A stretch of DNA of 64,000 nt from Providencia stuartii (GCF_029277985.1 NZ_CP119546.1:806001-870000), one strand, 5' to 3'. Shown: positions 40,488 through 50,634, numbered from the stretch's first letter. Numbers and translations are program-made. The notes: generated from the letters alone by a model not told the origin.

Positions 40488-41642
40488 ATGGGGCTTAAAC
40501 GTATATTTTTATTAATAGGTATTACATTATTATTTTTTACGGGGCTGGCGAATGCCGCTTGTGTAAGAATGAATGGTGGTATCTCAGGTGGACCCATTAT
40601 TCTTGGTTCTAAAGTGGATTTATATATTTATGGATTGGAATTTCAACCAGCAGGGACGCAACTTTATATTGAGTCATTTTCCAATGCCAATATGGCCTCT
40701 TTAATGGGAAAAACATTAGAAACCGTCGTGTTTCAATGTGATATAACGGATGCAGATAATATATTTGAAATGTATTACTTGCCTAGTGGAGCTATTGATA
40801 ATGGCAACTATCTGTTTATCGCTAATGGTATTAAATATTGGGCCGTAAGGGCACCTGAATTAAGCTTTCAAATGTTTTTAGGAATGAATAAATCGGTTGA
40901 TAATCAGTATGATAATAGAGTAAGTAGACGAAAAATAGGCTATGAAGTCGATCCTGTCAATAGCAATAAAATAAATATCAAAATGAAACATTTTTCAGGC
41001 GTGACCTTGGAACAAGCCCGTTCGACTGCTGCTGCCAACTCGAACTCATATACATCAATTGCAGGATTTGATCGCGGCGCAATAGGCTTTTCTGGGCCGG
41101 GTATCAATGCCGCTCAAGGGAATGCTGGGTTTCCTAGCGCTGGGAGTTATTTACCTATTCGTATGAGGCCTGTTGGGGCTCGAGTCGTATCAACATGTGG
41201 TTTGAGTGCCGTACAATCGACGGTGAATTTAGGAAGGCATTCTGCTGCTGATATTCCTTCTATTCCTGTGCCATTTTCATTTACATTAAAATGCCAAAGA
41301 GGCGCAAGAATTAGCTATGGATTTGCACCTGGGGAAGAAAATAGAGTAAAGAATGAAACGAACTATTTGTTATTAGATCCTAATTTAGGTTCAACAGCAA
41401 CTGGCATAGCCATTGAAATCTTAACGTCTTCAGGGGTTCGTAATAATTTACTAAATTTAGGTGTTGTAGGAGGGCAAATTCCGGCGACTAATAATTGGAC
41501 TCGCGTGCCAATTCCAACGACAGGGGCTGCAACGCATGAAGTTCAACTGAATTTTTTAGCTCGCTTTGTTCCCTACGGTGGTGTTCCAATTACACCCGGT
41601 AGAGCGAATAGCAAAATGACGATAATGTTAAATACCAATTAG
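40488..41642 (+). CDS. Two-domain fimbrial tip protein 2, paralogue of the preceding gene
   Basis: 384 residues from ATG 40488 (AGGGAGG site; GTG one codon earlier is less likely). A signal peptide is present. It shares with its neighbour the blocks YGLEFQPAGTQL, IGYEVDP, KHFSGVT, FSGPGIN, NLGRHSA, YGFAPG-EN and LLLDPNLGSTATGIAIEIL, so the pair arose by tandem duplication. The N-terminal halves are more diverged than the pilin domain, consistent with separate binding specificity. No other minor pilin gene follows, so one of the two may serve as adaptor. Confidence 0.85.
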   Translation: MGLKRIFLLIGITLLFFTGLANAACVRMNGGISGGPIILGSKVDLYIYGLEFQPAGTQLYIESFSNANMASLMGKTLETVVFQCDITDADNIFEMYYLPSGAIDNGNYLFIANGIKYWAVRAPELSFQMFLGMNKSVDNQYDNRVSRRKIGYEVDPVNSNKINIKMKHFSGVTLEQARSTAAANSNSYTSIAGFDRGAIGFSGPGINAAQGNAGFPSAGSYLPIRMRPVGARVVSTCGLSAVQSTVNLGRHSAADIPSIPVPFSFTLKCQRGARISYGFAPGEENRVKNETNYLLLDPNLGSTATGIAIEILTSSGVRNNLLNLGVVGGQIPATNNWTRVPIPTTGAATHEVQLNFLARFVPYGGVPITPGRANSKMTIMLNTN

Positions 41643-41734
41643 TTAAGATGATGAATTATAACGATAAAATAATGTCGTCAATAGAGTTGAAAGAGTTAGC
41701 CAACTATCGCTAACTCTTTCAAAAAAATACTACG

Positions 41735-42043
41735 TTAATCATAAGTAATATTGAGGGTCGGTTTATTGTTAAATTGGTTATATTCCACTTTGACATAATC
41801 AGAGCTAAGTTGCTTGGCGTTCTTGAGTGAACTAGTTTTAGTCAAGTTTTTACCATTGCGATAACATTCTAGGTTAATTTGCTCACTATTTGACACGGTG
41901 ACTTCACAGAGCGGTTCATAGACATAACCCACAAAGGTAATCGTGCCTCCACCTATTTTGTTTGTTGCGGCATGAGAGAAAGTGAAACTAGAAATGAGTA
42001 CAGCAGTAACAGTAACAATTAAAGATAAACGTTTCATTAGCAT
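41735..42043 (-). CDS. Small exported pilin-like protein
   Basis: 102 residues with a signal peptide (LIVTVTAVLISSFTFSHA). The mature start TNKIGGGTITFVGYVYEPLCEVTV copies the N-terminal extension and first Cys strand of type 1 pilins, and a second Cys occurs at NLECYRNG. It ends after ~78 mature residues, about half a pilin, with NKPTLNITYD resembling a last beta strand. It is convergent with the fimbrial operon. It could be a mini-pilin, an assembly terminator, or a degenerate subunit. AGGGGG precedes the ATG. Confidence 0.65.
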   Translation of the reverse strand: MLMKRLSLIVTVTAVLISSFTFSHAATNKIGGGTITFVGYVYEPLCEVTVSNSEQINLECYRNGKNLTKTSSLKNAKQLSSDYVKVEYNQFNNKPTLNITYD

Positions 42044-42521
42044 CTACCCCCTAGTTGGAACTAGCGCTACTTTAATAACACGGATAGCGCGTTACGAATT
42101 CTCATCTCTAAGTTTAGTTCAGTTACGAGTAAAAAATATGACATGTACTAAAGAAACATCGATTTTCTTTAGCATATTTTGTTTTTGAGTGATTTCTAAC
42201 CGAGATAGGCAGGCGGGAGTGATATATAAAAATTCGTAAAATGAATCTTAATTGGATTTTTAATCTGTATGTATCCCGTATTTAGTGGGTTTGACGAGGC
42301 TTGGTGGGCGGTTTTTGCTTTTATATTTGGGCGTAAATATTCAGTGATAAAAGTTATTGATGACAACATTTTGAGTATTAAATAGAAACCGCCCAAATTT
42401 TATCATTTTTGAATCCCTTGGTGTTGGTTGGCATTGCAAAGTTGTAGCGATTTAATGTAGAAGGTGATTAGCCCCTATTTATAACAAATAGGGGCATTTT
42501 TTATTATCGTTTTATAATGAA
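42044..42521. other. Gene-free region between the mini-pilin and the nitroreductase
   Basis: It contains a 10-bp inverted repeat TGGGCGGTTT (42305-42314) / AAACCGCCCA (42386-42395) and a plus-strand terminator annotated separately. No credible protein frame is seen. Both elements read best on the plus strand, although no plus-strand gene is upstream. Confidence 0.45.
42471..42503 (+). terminator. Strong plus-strand terminator without an obvious gene
   Basis: GCCCCTATTT (42471-42480), ATAAC loop, AAATAGGGGC (42486-42495), then ATTTTTTATT. The T-tract is on the plus strand only. It could also serve imperfectly as the 3' hairpin of the minus-strand nitroreductase. Confidence 0.7.
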
Positions 42522-43121
42522 TTACTTGAAGATTTTGAAGCGTTCTTCATCATCCATAAAGTCTTTATCACCTGCTGGGGCATTGATTGAACCAAATACC
42601 ATTTGAGCACGTAATACCCAGCTATCCGGTGTTCCCCATTCTTTTTGAACTTGGTTATCAATTAATGGGTTATAGTGCTGTAGTGATGCACCGACATTTT
42701 CTTGTGCTAATGCCGTCCAGACCGCAAATTGCGCAATACCACTTGCTTGTTCAGACCAAATAGGGAAGTTGTCAGCGTAGAGTGGGAACTGCTCTTGCAG
42801 GCTTTTAACGACATCCATATCTTCAAAGAATAAAATAGAGCCAGCACCCGCAGCGAAACTGTCTATTTTTTGTTCTGTTGCCGCGAAAGCTTTTTCAGGA
42901 ACAATTGTACGCAAGATTTCTTTGGTGAGATTCCACAATTTTTTATGCTCTGCACCAAATAAAATGACGACACGTGATGTTTGAGAGTTAAAAGAAGAAG
43001 GTGAATGTTTCACTGCTTCTTTAATTAATTTTGTAACGTGTTCCTCAGAAACAGGTAATGCATCGCCGAGGTTGTAAATAGTACGGCGGTTTTTAATCAT
43101 TTCGATAAATGCATTTGACAT
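42522..43121 (-). CDS. Nitroreductase-family oxidoreductase (Frm2/Hbn1 type)
   Basis: 199 residues with the FMN-binding N-terminal signature FIEMIKNRRTIYNLG and PSSFNSQTSRVVILFG, and the later AQFAVWTALAQENVGASLQHYNP. This matches the small nitroreductase-like group of fungal Hbn1/Frm2 and bacterial homologues, thought to act in fatty-acid or oxidative-stress responses. It probably reduces nitro or quinone compounds with FMN; the real substrate is unknown. It is monocistronic. Confidence 0.88.
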   Translation of the reverse strand: MSNAFIEMIKNRRTIYNLGDALPVSEEHVTKLIKEAVKHSPSSFNSQTSRVVILFGAEHKKLWNLTKEILRTIVPEKAFAATEQKIDSFAAGAGSILFFEDMDVVKSLQEQFPLYADNFPIWSEQASGIAQFAVWTALAQENVGASLQHYNPLIDNQVQKEWGTPDSWVLRAQMVFGSINAPAGDKDFMDDEERFKIFK

Positions 43122-43395
43122 TTGAGTCTCCTAGCTATTTGTTAGCGCACGGCATTATATTAAACGTTTCAGAAGCCGTTATTCGTTAGTTGAGTATTAC
43201 TATAGCGTTGTGGCGAAAAAATCATAGAAAAAAAAATTAACGATAAGGTTCAAATTTTTCGCTCTAGTGTATGCTGGATTAATGATGTTTTAAATCAATA
43301 TGATATGTTTTGTTGCTTTGGTTTGAAACCCTATTTTGGAGAGTGCTTTGAATGTTCGGTGAGTGAAATTGAAAGAGGTTTATGCCGTCAGGAAT

Positions 43396-43438
43396 AGGTA
43401 TAACCATATGTAATCTATCGTTATACCTGACATTTTTT
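43396..43438 (+). terminator. Hairpin with plus-strand T-tract at the 3' end of the NlpA-like gene
   Basis: AGGTATAAC (43396-43404) pairs with GTTATACCT (43420-43428), followed by GACATTTTTTAT. It overlaps the stop region of the minus-strand lipoprotein gene. Confidence 0.5.
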
Positions 43439-44297
43439 ATTTGAGAGTAGATAAAGGCTGAACAATTTGTATTTTTGTGCCACCAAAATTGTCCTGAATA
43501 TAATTTTTAACCGCGTCGGTATGATAAAGTTCAGCTAGTTTATTAAAGGCTGGGTTATCTTTATTTTCTGTTTTAACGACGAGTACATTGATCATATTGT
43601 TAATACTACCATCATTTTGTTCTCTAAATAATGAATCTTTAAGTGCATTTAAGCCACCTTCTTGTGCAGCGGTATTTCCAATAACAGCAATATCGACATC
43701 AGGTAATGCTCGTGGACCATGAGCATACTTAATTTGTTTAAATTCGAGTTGTTTAGGATTTTCAACAATATCATTAACTGACCCTGTGGCTTGGTTAAAG
43801 TCTGGTTTTAATGTAATAAGTTGAGATTTTTGCAACAATAATAATGCTCTAGCATGATTTGCAGTATCATTGGGAATTGCAACTAATGCTTTATTAGGTA
43901 TCTCTTCTAGCGTTTTATATTTCGAGGAATAAATGGCCATAGGTTCAAAGTAAGTAGTTGTAATCGCCGCGAGTTGATGGTGGTGATTTTGATTGAAATC
44001 TTTTAAAAATCCCCAAGATTGAAAGGCATTAACATCAACATCGCCATCAATAGTCGCTATATTCAGTGTGACACCATCATCTATAATCTTAACATCGATA
44101 TCTAATCCCGCATCTTTAGCTGCCTGAGATTGAGCGATAAATCGCCAAATATCAGCATCGCTTCCATGGCTACCAATAATGATTTTTTGCTTCTCTTGTG
44201 AATTCGTTTTATCAGTTTCTGTCGTTTTATTTTCATCTGAACAAGCACTCATGATGGCAACAGAAAATGTTAACAACAATACAGCGAGCTTTTTCAT
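43437..44297 (-). CDS. NlpA/MetQ-family substrate-binding lipoprotein, orphan
   Basis: 286 residues with lipoprotein signal VAIMSAC (lipobox Cys19). The mature protein has the MetQ fold (IIIGSHGSDADIWRFIAQ ... VDVNAFQSWGFLKDFN ... TYFEPMAIYSSKYKTLEEIP ... AIPNDTANHARALLLLQ). MetQ proteins bind methionine for the MetNI ABC importer. No metN or metI gene lies nearby, so it either shares another importer or binds a related sulfur compound. It is divergent from an oxygenase and a C-S lyase gene, suggesting a joint sulfur-scavenging role. Confidence 0.88.
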   Translation of the reverse strand: MKKLAVLLLTFSVAIMSACSDENKTTETDKTNSQEKQKIIIGSHGSDADIWRFIAQSQAAKDAGLDIDVKIIDDGVTLNIATIDGDVDVNAFQSWGFLKDFNQNHHHQLAAITTTYFEPMAIYSSKYKTLEEIPNKALVAIPNDTANHARALLLLQKSQLITLKPDFNQATGSVNDIVENPKQLEFKQIKYAHGPRALPDVDIAVIGNTAAQEGGLNALKDSLFREQNDGSINNMINVLVVKTENKDNPAFNKLAELYHTDAVKNYIQDNFGGTKIQIVQPLSTLK

Positions 44298-44526
44298 TTT
44301 TTTACCCTATTCGTTATTTATTTCTTTATCTAATCAGAATAAATAAGTGTTTTTGAAATAACATTTTATAAAAATAAACAACTTTTAGTTATATGAAATT
44401 AATTAAGATAGGTTATATCGATATGTTTTTAAGTTATTTTTAGCCTTTTTTATATATGGTATTTATTTATATCAGTGTGGATGAAAAAACCACTATTATG
44501 ATAATTAAATATTAATAGGAATTATT

Positions 44527-45561
44527 ATGTCATCATATCAATTACCCATTATCGATCTTCGTGAGTTAGATAATCCGGAAACACAAAAACATTTTTATCA
44601 AAAGCTACGTTTTATCGCTCGTGAAATAGGCTTTTTTTATCTTGTTGGTCACGCTATTCCAGTCGAACAACGAGAGGATTTGCTTGTTAATATGAAACGG
44701 TTTTTTGCCTTACCGAAAACAGAAAAAGACAAGATAAACATGAGCCACTCAAGGCATTTTCGTGGTTATACGGCCTCAACGCAGGAGAATACCCGAAACC
44801 AGCCTGATTATCGGGAACAAATTGATATTGGGGAAGAACTGCCAGCATTAGCACTCACAGAGCAGGACCCTATTTGGTGGAATTTACAAGGCCCTAACCA
44901 ATGGCCTGAAACACTACCTGAATTGAAAACAGCGGCGTTAGCGTGGCAATCAGCCATGAGAGACATTGCTGTGAAATTAATCAGAGCGTTTCTTGTGGCA
45001 TTGGAATTACCTGAGAATAGTTTTGATCAGATTATTGCCGAGCCTGCTCAACATTTATTAAAGTTGATTCATTATCCGGCACGGGATGACCAAAATGAAG
45101 GTGGGCAAGGAGTTGGAGCGCATAAGGATGCGGGAATACTCACATTATTATGGCAAGATAATATTGGGGGATTACAAGTCGAAACAGATAATGGTTGGGT
45201 CGATGTTGCTCCGTTAGAAAATGCTTTCGTTGTCAACATTGGAGAAGTGTTTGAATTGGCAACCAACGGTTATTTACGCGCAAACGTACATCAAGTTGTT
45301 AGGCAAAAGAATAGTGTTTCACGTTATTCGATTGCTTATTTCATCACGCCAAGTGTTTTTGCCGATGAAGTACCATTATTGCCATTACCCCATTATCTTG
45401 CTCAACAAGCATTGGGGCCAGAGAGTGATCCCTTGAATCCAATGTTTACCAATCTAGGAAAAAATGCAATTAAAGGGCGATTACGCTCACATTTATCGGT
45501 CACACGTCAGTTTTATCCGGAAGAATACGAGCAAATTGTTAAAAATAGCAATATCTTATGA
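44527..45561 (+). CDS. 2-oxoglutarate/Fe(II)-dependent oxygenase (isopenicillin N synthase family)
   Basis: 344 residues. The N-terminal DIOX_N domain shows LPIIDLREL and GFFYLVGHAIP. The double-stranded beta helix core has the iron ligands H and D in GVGAHKDAGILTLLWQD and H in RANVHQVV, with 2-oxoglutarate-binding RxS in SRYSIAYF. The family includes ethylene-forming enzyme, GA oxidases and IPNS; the substrate here is unknown. A PLP lyase gene follows after 45 bp in the same operon, so it may oxidise a sulfur amino acid before or after C-S cleavage (inference). Confidence 0.88.
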   Translation: MSSYQLPIIDLRELDNPETQKHFYQKLRFIAREIGFFYLVGHAIPVEQREDLLVNMKRFFALPKTEKDKINMSHSRHFRGYTASTQENTRNQPDYREQIDIGEELPALALTEQDPIWWNLQGPNQWPETLPELKTAALAWQSAMRDIAVKLIRAFLVALELPENSFDQIIAEPAQHLLKLIHYPARDDQNEGGQGVGAHKDAGILTLLWQDNIGGLQVETDNGWVDVAPLENAFVVNIGEVFELATNGYLRANVHQVVRQKNSVSRYSIAYFITPSVFADEVPLLPLPHYLAQQALGPESDPLNPMFTNLGKNAIKGRLRSHLSVTRQFYPEEYEQIVKNSNIL

Positions 45562-45606
45562 TGTACTCAGTATAAAGCTGTAGATTGATCTTATTGGAGT
45601 ACAACG

Positions 45607-46890
45607 ATGTCAAGTCGCTATTATAAAAAAGAATTAAATGGACACACACTGTCACCAGAAACATTGATGATGAGTTATGGATATGATCCTGAACTATCCG
45701 AAGGGGCCATTAAACCTCCTGTTTTTCTAACCTCAACTTTTGTATTTAAAACAGCTCAGGAAGGAAAAGACTTTTTCAATATGGTTAGTGGGCGCACACC
45801 TACACCCGATAACCAAAAACAGGGGCTAGTCTATTCACGCTTCAATCATCCTAATAGTGAGATTGTTGAAGATAGGCTTGCCTTATATGAAGGTGCTGAA
45901 AGCGCTGCGCTCTTTTCGTCAGGCATGTCTGCAATTACAACGTGTTTACTGGCATTTCTCAAACCAGGCGATGTGTTATTACATTCTCAGCCCCTGTATG
46001 GTGGCACAGAAACCTTATTTTTGAATACGCTAGCTCGATTTGGGATAACGCCAGTGGCATTCCAAAATGGGTGCGATGCGGAGTCTATTCGAGAGGTGAT
46101 TAACGGTATCGATCCTGAAAAAAGGATTGCGGCGATTTATATCGAAACGCCGTCTAATCCATTAAATACGTTAGTTGGTATTCACTTACTTAGTGAGATA
46201 GCGCAAGAAATTGCTCAAACACGACAAAGTGAAAAACCGCTACTGATCTGTGATAACACGTTATTGGGACCTATATTTCAGAAGCCTTTAGCGCTGGGTG
46301 CCGATTTAAGTGTGTATTCACTCACTAAATATGTCGGCGGGCATTCGGATTTGGTTGCGGGGGGCGTCGTTGGACGCCGTGAATTACTTGATAAAGTGCG
46401 AGCACAACGCAATGCAATTGGCACTCAACTTGACCCTCATTCAAGTTGGATGATAGGACGTTCATTAGAAACGTTGCAATTAAGAATGGAAAAAGCCAAT
46501 GACAATGCTCAGCAACTTGCTACTTTTTTACACCAGCATCCAAAAGTAAAAAAGGTGCATTACCCTGCGTTTCTGGCCGAGGAAAGTGCGGAGTATCAAG
46601 TTTACTCGGCGCAATGTTCGGGAGCCGGTTCAACGTTTTCTATCAATGTTGGGGATAATGAGGAAGATGCGTTTAACTTTCTGAACCACCTTGCGTTATT
46701 TAAATTAGCGGTGAGTTTAGGTGGCACGGAGTCGTTAGCATGCCATCCTGCTTCAACGACACATTCAGGTATTGCGGAATCTGTTCGTCGCTCCATTGGT
46801 ATTGAGAGTAATTTAGTACGCTTATCTGTCGGTATTGAAAATGTGAATGACTTAAAAGAAGCATTATCACAGGCATTAGAGGCGATTTAA
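45607..46890 (+). CDS. Cys/Met-metabolism PLP lyase (methionine gamma-lyase / CGS-like)
   Basis: 427 residues of the cystathionine gamma-synthase family. The PLP lysine is in SVYSLTKYVGGHSDLVAGGV, the phosphate site in ALFSSGMSAITTCLL, the substrate Tyr in QPLYGGTETLF and the Asp in LLICDNTLLGPIF. It is longer than MetB/MetC (~390) with an insert GRTPTPDNQKQG before YSRFNHPN. It most likely eliminates a thiol from methionine or an analogue. GGAG precedes the ATG. It probably forms an operon with the oxygenase. Confidence 0.88.
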   Translation: MSSRYYKKELNGHTLSPETLMMSYGYDPELSEGAIKPPVFLTSTFVFKTAQEGKDFFNMVSGRTPTPDNQKQGLVYSRFNHPNSEIVEDRLALYEGAESAALFSSGMSAITTCLLAFLKPGDVLLHSQPLYGGTETLFLNTLARFGITPVAFQNGCDAESIREVINGIDPEKRIAAIYIETPSNPLNTLVGIHLLSEIAQEIAQTRQSEKPLLICDNTLLGPIFQKPLALGADLSVYSLTKYVGGHSDLVAGGVVGRRELLDKVRAQRNAIGTQLDPHSSWMIGRSLETLQLRMEKANDNAQQLATFLHQHPKVKKVHYPAFLAEESAEYQVYSAQCSGAGSTFSINVGDNEEDAFNFLNHLALFKLAVSLGGTESLACHPASTTHSGIAESVRRSIGIESNLVRLSVGIENVNDLKEALSQALEAI

Positions 46891-46899
46891 ACGTAACGG

Positions 46900-46924
46900 C
46901 AGCAGAGGCTATTGGCCTCTGCTG
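46900..46924. terminator. Hairpin between the PLP lyase gene and sbcC
   Basis: CAGCAGAGGC (46900-46909) pairs perfectly with GCCTCTGCTG (46915-46924), loop TATTG. It lacks a T-tract, so it is a weak or Rho-assisted end of two convergent transcripts. Confidence 0.55.
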
Positions 46925-46956
46925 AGATAGTGATGTTGCGCACTACAGCTGTGCGA

Positions 46957-49900
46957 TCAGTTAACTCTAAATTGACTCGGTAATTCACTAAAGCCAAACC
47001 CATTGGTTTTCTTCACGGTGATTTGAACTGGGATCCGCTCTTTCATCGCTTCGACATGGCTGATCACCCCAATCGTTTTTCCAGAGGCATTGAGACTTTC
47101 TAATGCATCTAACGCAATATCCAACGTTTCTGGATCGAGAGTACCAAAGCCTTCATCCAGAAATAGCGATTCGAGTTGTGTTTTGCTACTCACCATATCA
47201 GAGAGCGCGAGTGCGAGCGCTAGGCTGACAAGGAAGCTTTCCCCACCTGAAAGCGTTTTAATATCTCTCACAGTATCAGCTTGCCAACCATCAATGACTT
47301 GTAACTCAAGATCAGCATTATGATTGCGCTTTAGCAAATAGCGGCCATGCAGTTTATCGAGTCGTAAATTAGCCAGTGAAATGAGACAGTCGAAGGTGAG
47401 CCCTTGAGCGTAACGACGGAACTTATCACCGTCAGCGGAACCAATAAGTTCGGTTAGATAGCCCCAATCATCGTAGCGAGATTGGCTGTCTGCAATTTCT
47501 TGCAGCAAACCTCGTTGTTGATGACGTTGTTGTCTATCAGCCTCAAGCTGACTGAAAATTTGCCCTTGTTGTTTATTGAGGTTTTTGATCTCTTCATCAA
47601 GTTTGGCTATCTCTTGTTGCCATTTTTCTGGGCTGGCCTCGGTAAATGTTTCAGGTTTCTGATTTAAATGTTCTGATAACGTTAGTTCACCTTCTGTATA
47701 GCGTGTTTGCGCCTGTAGTCGTGACTGCTCTAGCTTCTGTTGTAACTGTTCAAGTTGAAGTTTTTCATCAGAAGATAATAAGGCGCCTAAGAATTCTTGT
47801 TGTGTCGCGAATGGACTCATGGAGAGCACAGTATCGAAAGCCTGTTGAGCGTTGGCTAATAGAGGCTGATTTTTAGTGATTGCGCCTTCAATTTCAGTTT
47901 GGCTACCTTTGAGCGATGCAATCGCTTTTTCACAGTGGCTGATTTGCTCTGTGAGCTGTTGCTTATGTTGAGTCAGTTTGTCTTGCTGTGCCTGAAGTTG
48001 GGCGACAAACGTTGTAATGGGCTGCCCATCTAATAATTGTTGGCGCATAGCTTGCTTTTGTTGTAGCGTTAATTTTAATTGTTGTAGCTGCTGGCAGGTG
48101 CTCTCTAGTCGTTTATTTAAGTCAGCCTGCTGTGCCATTTGCGCTTGTAAGGTTGCTGCATTGACGGCAATTTTCTTTGCTATCTCTTGAGCTGCTTGCC
48201 TTTGTTGTTCATACCGTTGGCCTCGCTGTTCTAATACAGCAAAACGGTTATCAAAACTTTCGTTGATGGGCAGATCAAAGTCAGCCAGTGCAATGTGTAA
48301 TTGCTGCTTTTGCTCATGTTGACGTTGCTGCTGTATGTTCAGCTCGGTTTGTGTTTCATTGATAAGTTGATGTAAGTGCTTAATACGTTCGATAACCAAG
48401 GCAAGTGCCGATTGCTGTTGTTTATTTAAAGACTGTTTTTCATGTAATTGATATTTTAGTTGTTGATATTTGCGTTCAAGGACAGCGAAATCCTGCAACA
48501 ATTGTTGTTGTATGGCGAGTTGTTGCTGAAGCTCAGCAATGAATTGTTCAACAACAACATCTGTCATCTCTAATTGAGGCGCTAAGGCTTGTTGGCAAGC
48601 GGTTACCCATTGCTGGTGTAAGTTGCCTTCTTGGGCAATTAATTGTTGTTGTGATCTTTGGTTCTCAGCTTGACGCTGGATTTCTTGTTGTTTCAGTGAA
48701 TGCTGGGCCATCTGCGTTTGCTTTAACTCTTCCAATTGCTTGGTTAGCTCAGCTAATCGCTGTTCCGTTTGCGTCGGCGCAATGGCTTGATACTGTTCAA
48801 TGGAAGGATGCTCAGTCGACCCGCACAAAGGACAAGGCTCGCCCGAGAGTAATTGCTGCCGTTCCTTTTCCAAACTGACGATTTTTTGTTCTAAGCGTAA
48901 CCGTGCAGTCAAGTCTGCTAAATGTGGCTGAAGATGATTAATTTGTGTTTCAGTGAGTTGAATTTGTTGTTCAGCTTGAGAGATAGACTGAGTAATTTCA
49001 TCTTGTTGGCTTTGTTTTTGCTTTAATTGTTTCTGTTGTTCCTGCCATTGCGATAATAATAAAGGCAATAGTTGGGCATGTTGCAATCTTGTTCGCAGCT
49101 GTTCTATTGCGTGATTAAGCTGCTCAACGTCGTGTTTGTTCTGCCACGCTAAATAGTGTACTTCAACTGCTTGATAGGTCATCGTCTCTTGTTCGAGCTG
49201 TTGTTGAGTTTGCGTATTTTGCTCAACTTGCTGCTGTTGCTCGGCGGACAAGGTTAACTGCTCTTGCGTTAAAGCTTGATGTTTTTGTTTTAATGCCAGT
49301 ACGCGTTGATTTAACTCATCAATAGAGTGGCCTTGTTGGCGCCATAATCCAATTTGTTGCAGAATGCGGGCATCTTGTGCATTTTGTTCTAGGTAATGCT
49401 GAATGTGTTGTTGTTCTGTATTTGCCAGTTTAGCCTGCTGTTGGGCATCGGAAATTAAGGCCTGTTTTGAACGATATTCAGCTTGATCTTGTGCTTGTTG
49501 CTCTGAAACTTCCCTAATCTGCTGATGTAAATGAGCGATCTCATTGTCCAGAGGGCGAACTTGACTATCGATCAACAAGGTTTGTTGCTGCACGTAAGCT
49601 TGATGTTGCTTGTCTTTATCTTGTGCCTGCGTGAGCTGCATTTGCAACGGGGTGAGTTGTTGGTGTTGATGTTCGATATGCTGTAAAAGCTGGCGCTGTT
49701 TTTCAGTGAGTTCATTCAGGGATTGTTGTTGGCGCTCTAAATCTAGCCATAGCGGTCGCATACTCTCTGCTGGTAAGTTGTTTGCCAGTTTTTTTAGTTT
49801 AGGCTGTGCATCGTTGTAGGCTTGTTCTGCCTGTTGTTTTTCATATTGTAATTGGCTCAAACGCGCCGCCAATTGTTGCCGACGTTGCTGCCAATATAAG

Positions 49901-50634
49901 GCCTGTTGATATTGGGCGCGTGTATCATTTAGCTGGCTTTCTTGGCTAGCCAAATGCGTTTGCTGGGCGACGAATGCTTGATGTTCACTCTCGGTAAGTA
50001 AATGAATGCTTTGTGCGCGAGTTTTTAACAGCTCTAAATCATGTTTAACTTGCTTATGCTGACGGTAGATATAGCTGGACACTTGGCTATAAATCTCGGT
50101 TCCTGTGATCTCTTCTAATAAGTCAGCGCGTTCTTTTTCGCTAGCATTTAAGAAGGCGGCAAAATCACCCTGTGATAATAAGATCGATTTGGTAAAACGT
50201 TCAAAATCGAGTCCTGTCACCTGAATGATTTTTTCTCTTACCTCACTGATTTTCTCAGCAATAATTTTACCGTCATCGCTAGTTGCTAACTCCGCTTTTG
50301 GAGATTGCAGCTTACCTTCAGGTTTATTACCCGCTCGGCGTTGACTCCAAAATGCGCGATAAGCAATACCTTTTACTTCAAATTCAACCTCAGCCAAGCA
50401 GTCACCAGTATGACGTGTCATGAGTTCGTTTTGGCTGGCAGATAAAGTGCTCAAGCGAGGCGTTTGATGGTAGAGCGCCAAACAAATAGCATCCAGCAAT
50501 GTTGTTTTGCCTGCTCCTGTTGGGCCAGTAATCGCAAACAGTCCCTGACTAGCAAACGGTTCTTGGGTAAAGTCTATTTTCCATTCGCCTTTAAGGGAGT
50601 TAATATTTTTTAAACGTAAGCTCAAGATTTTCAT
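46957..50634 (-). CDS. sbcC: Nuclease SbcCD, SMC-like ATPase subunit C
   Basis: 1225 residues: an N-terminal Walker A ([20 protein letters not shown]), a very long Gln-rich coiled coil, a zinc-hook CPLC at residues 601-604, a second coiled coil, and a C-terminal ABC signature ([19 protein letters not shown]) with Walker B ([11 protein letters not shown]). With SbcD (Mre11 homologue) it forms the nuclease that cleaves hairpins and protein-blocked DNA ends. Somewhat longer than E. coli SbcC (1048), owing to extended coiled coil. It overlaps sbcD by four bases. Confidence 0.96.
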   Translation of the reverse strand: MKILSLRLKNINSLKGEWKIDFTQEPFASQGLFAITGPTGAGKTTLLDAICLALYHQTPRLSTLSASQNELMTRHTGDCLAEVEFEVKGIAYRAFWSQRRAGNKPEGKLQSPKAELATSDDGKIIAEKISEVREKIIQVTGLDFERFTKSILLSQGDFAAFLNASEKERADLLEEITGTEIYSQVSSYIYRQHKQVKHDLELLKTRAQSIHLLTESEHQAFVAQQTHLASQESQLNDTRAQYQQALYWQQRRQQLAARLSQLQYEKQQAEQAYNDAQPKLKKLANNLPAESMRPLWLDLERQQQSLNELTEKQRQLLQHIEHQHQQLTPLQMQLTQAQDKDKQHQAYVQQQTLLIDSQVRPLDNEIAHLHQQIREVSEQQAQDQAEYRSKQALISDAQQQAKLANTEQQHIQHYLEQNAQDARILQQIGLWRQQGHSIDELNQRVLALKQKHQALTQEQLTLSAEQQQQVEQNTQTQQQLEQETMTYQAVEVHYLAWQNKHDVEQLNHAIEQLRTRLQHAQLLPLLLSQWQEQQKQLKQKQSQQDEITQSISQAEQQIQLTETQINHLQPHLADLTARLRLEQKIVSLEKERQQLLSGEPCPLCGSTEHPSIEQYQAIAPTQTEQRLAELTKQLEELKQTQMAQHSLKQQEIQRQAENQRSQQQLIAQEGNLHQQWVTACQQALAPQLEMTDVVVEQFIAELQQQLAIQQQLLQDFAVLERKYQQLKYQLHEKQSLNKQQQSALALVIERIKHLHQLINETQTELNIQQQRQHEQKQQLHIALADFDLPINESFDNRFAVLEQRGQRYEQQRQAAQEIAKKIAVNAATLQAQMAQQADLNKRLESTCQQLQQLKLTLQQKQAMRQQLLDGQPITTFVAQLQAQQDKLTQHKQQLTEQISHCEKAIASLKGSQTEIEGAITKNQPLLANAQQAFDTVLSMSPFATQQEFLGALLSSDEKLQLEQLQQKLEQSRLQAQTRYTEGELTLSEHLNQKPETFTEASPEKWQQEIAKLDEEIKNLNKQQGQIFSQLEADRQQRHQQRGLLQEIADSQSRYDDWGYLTELIGSADGDKFRRYAQGLTFDCLISLANLRLDKLHGRYLLKRNHNADLELQVIDGWQADTVRDIKTLSGGESFLVSLALALALSDMVSSKTQLESLFLDEGFGTLDPETLDIALDALESLNASGKTIGVISHVEAMKERIPVQITVKKTNGFGFSELPSQFRVN

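Noticed and set aside
42196..42396. 66-codon minus-strand frame
   Set aside because: It overlaps the inverted repeat and has no plausible ribosome site or domain.
46957..50634. Gln-rich coiled-coil stretch as a tandem repeat array
   Set aside because: The CAG/TTG-rich bias is explained by the long Gln-rich coiled coil of SbcC; no regular repeat unit was seen.
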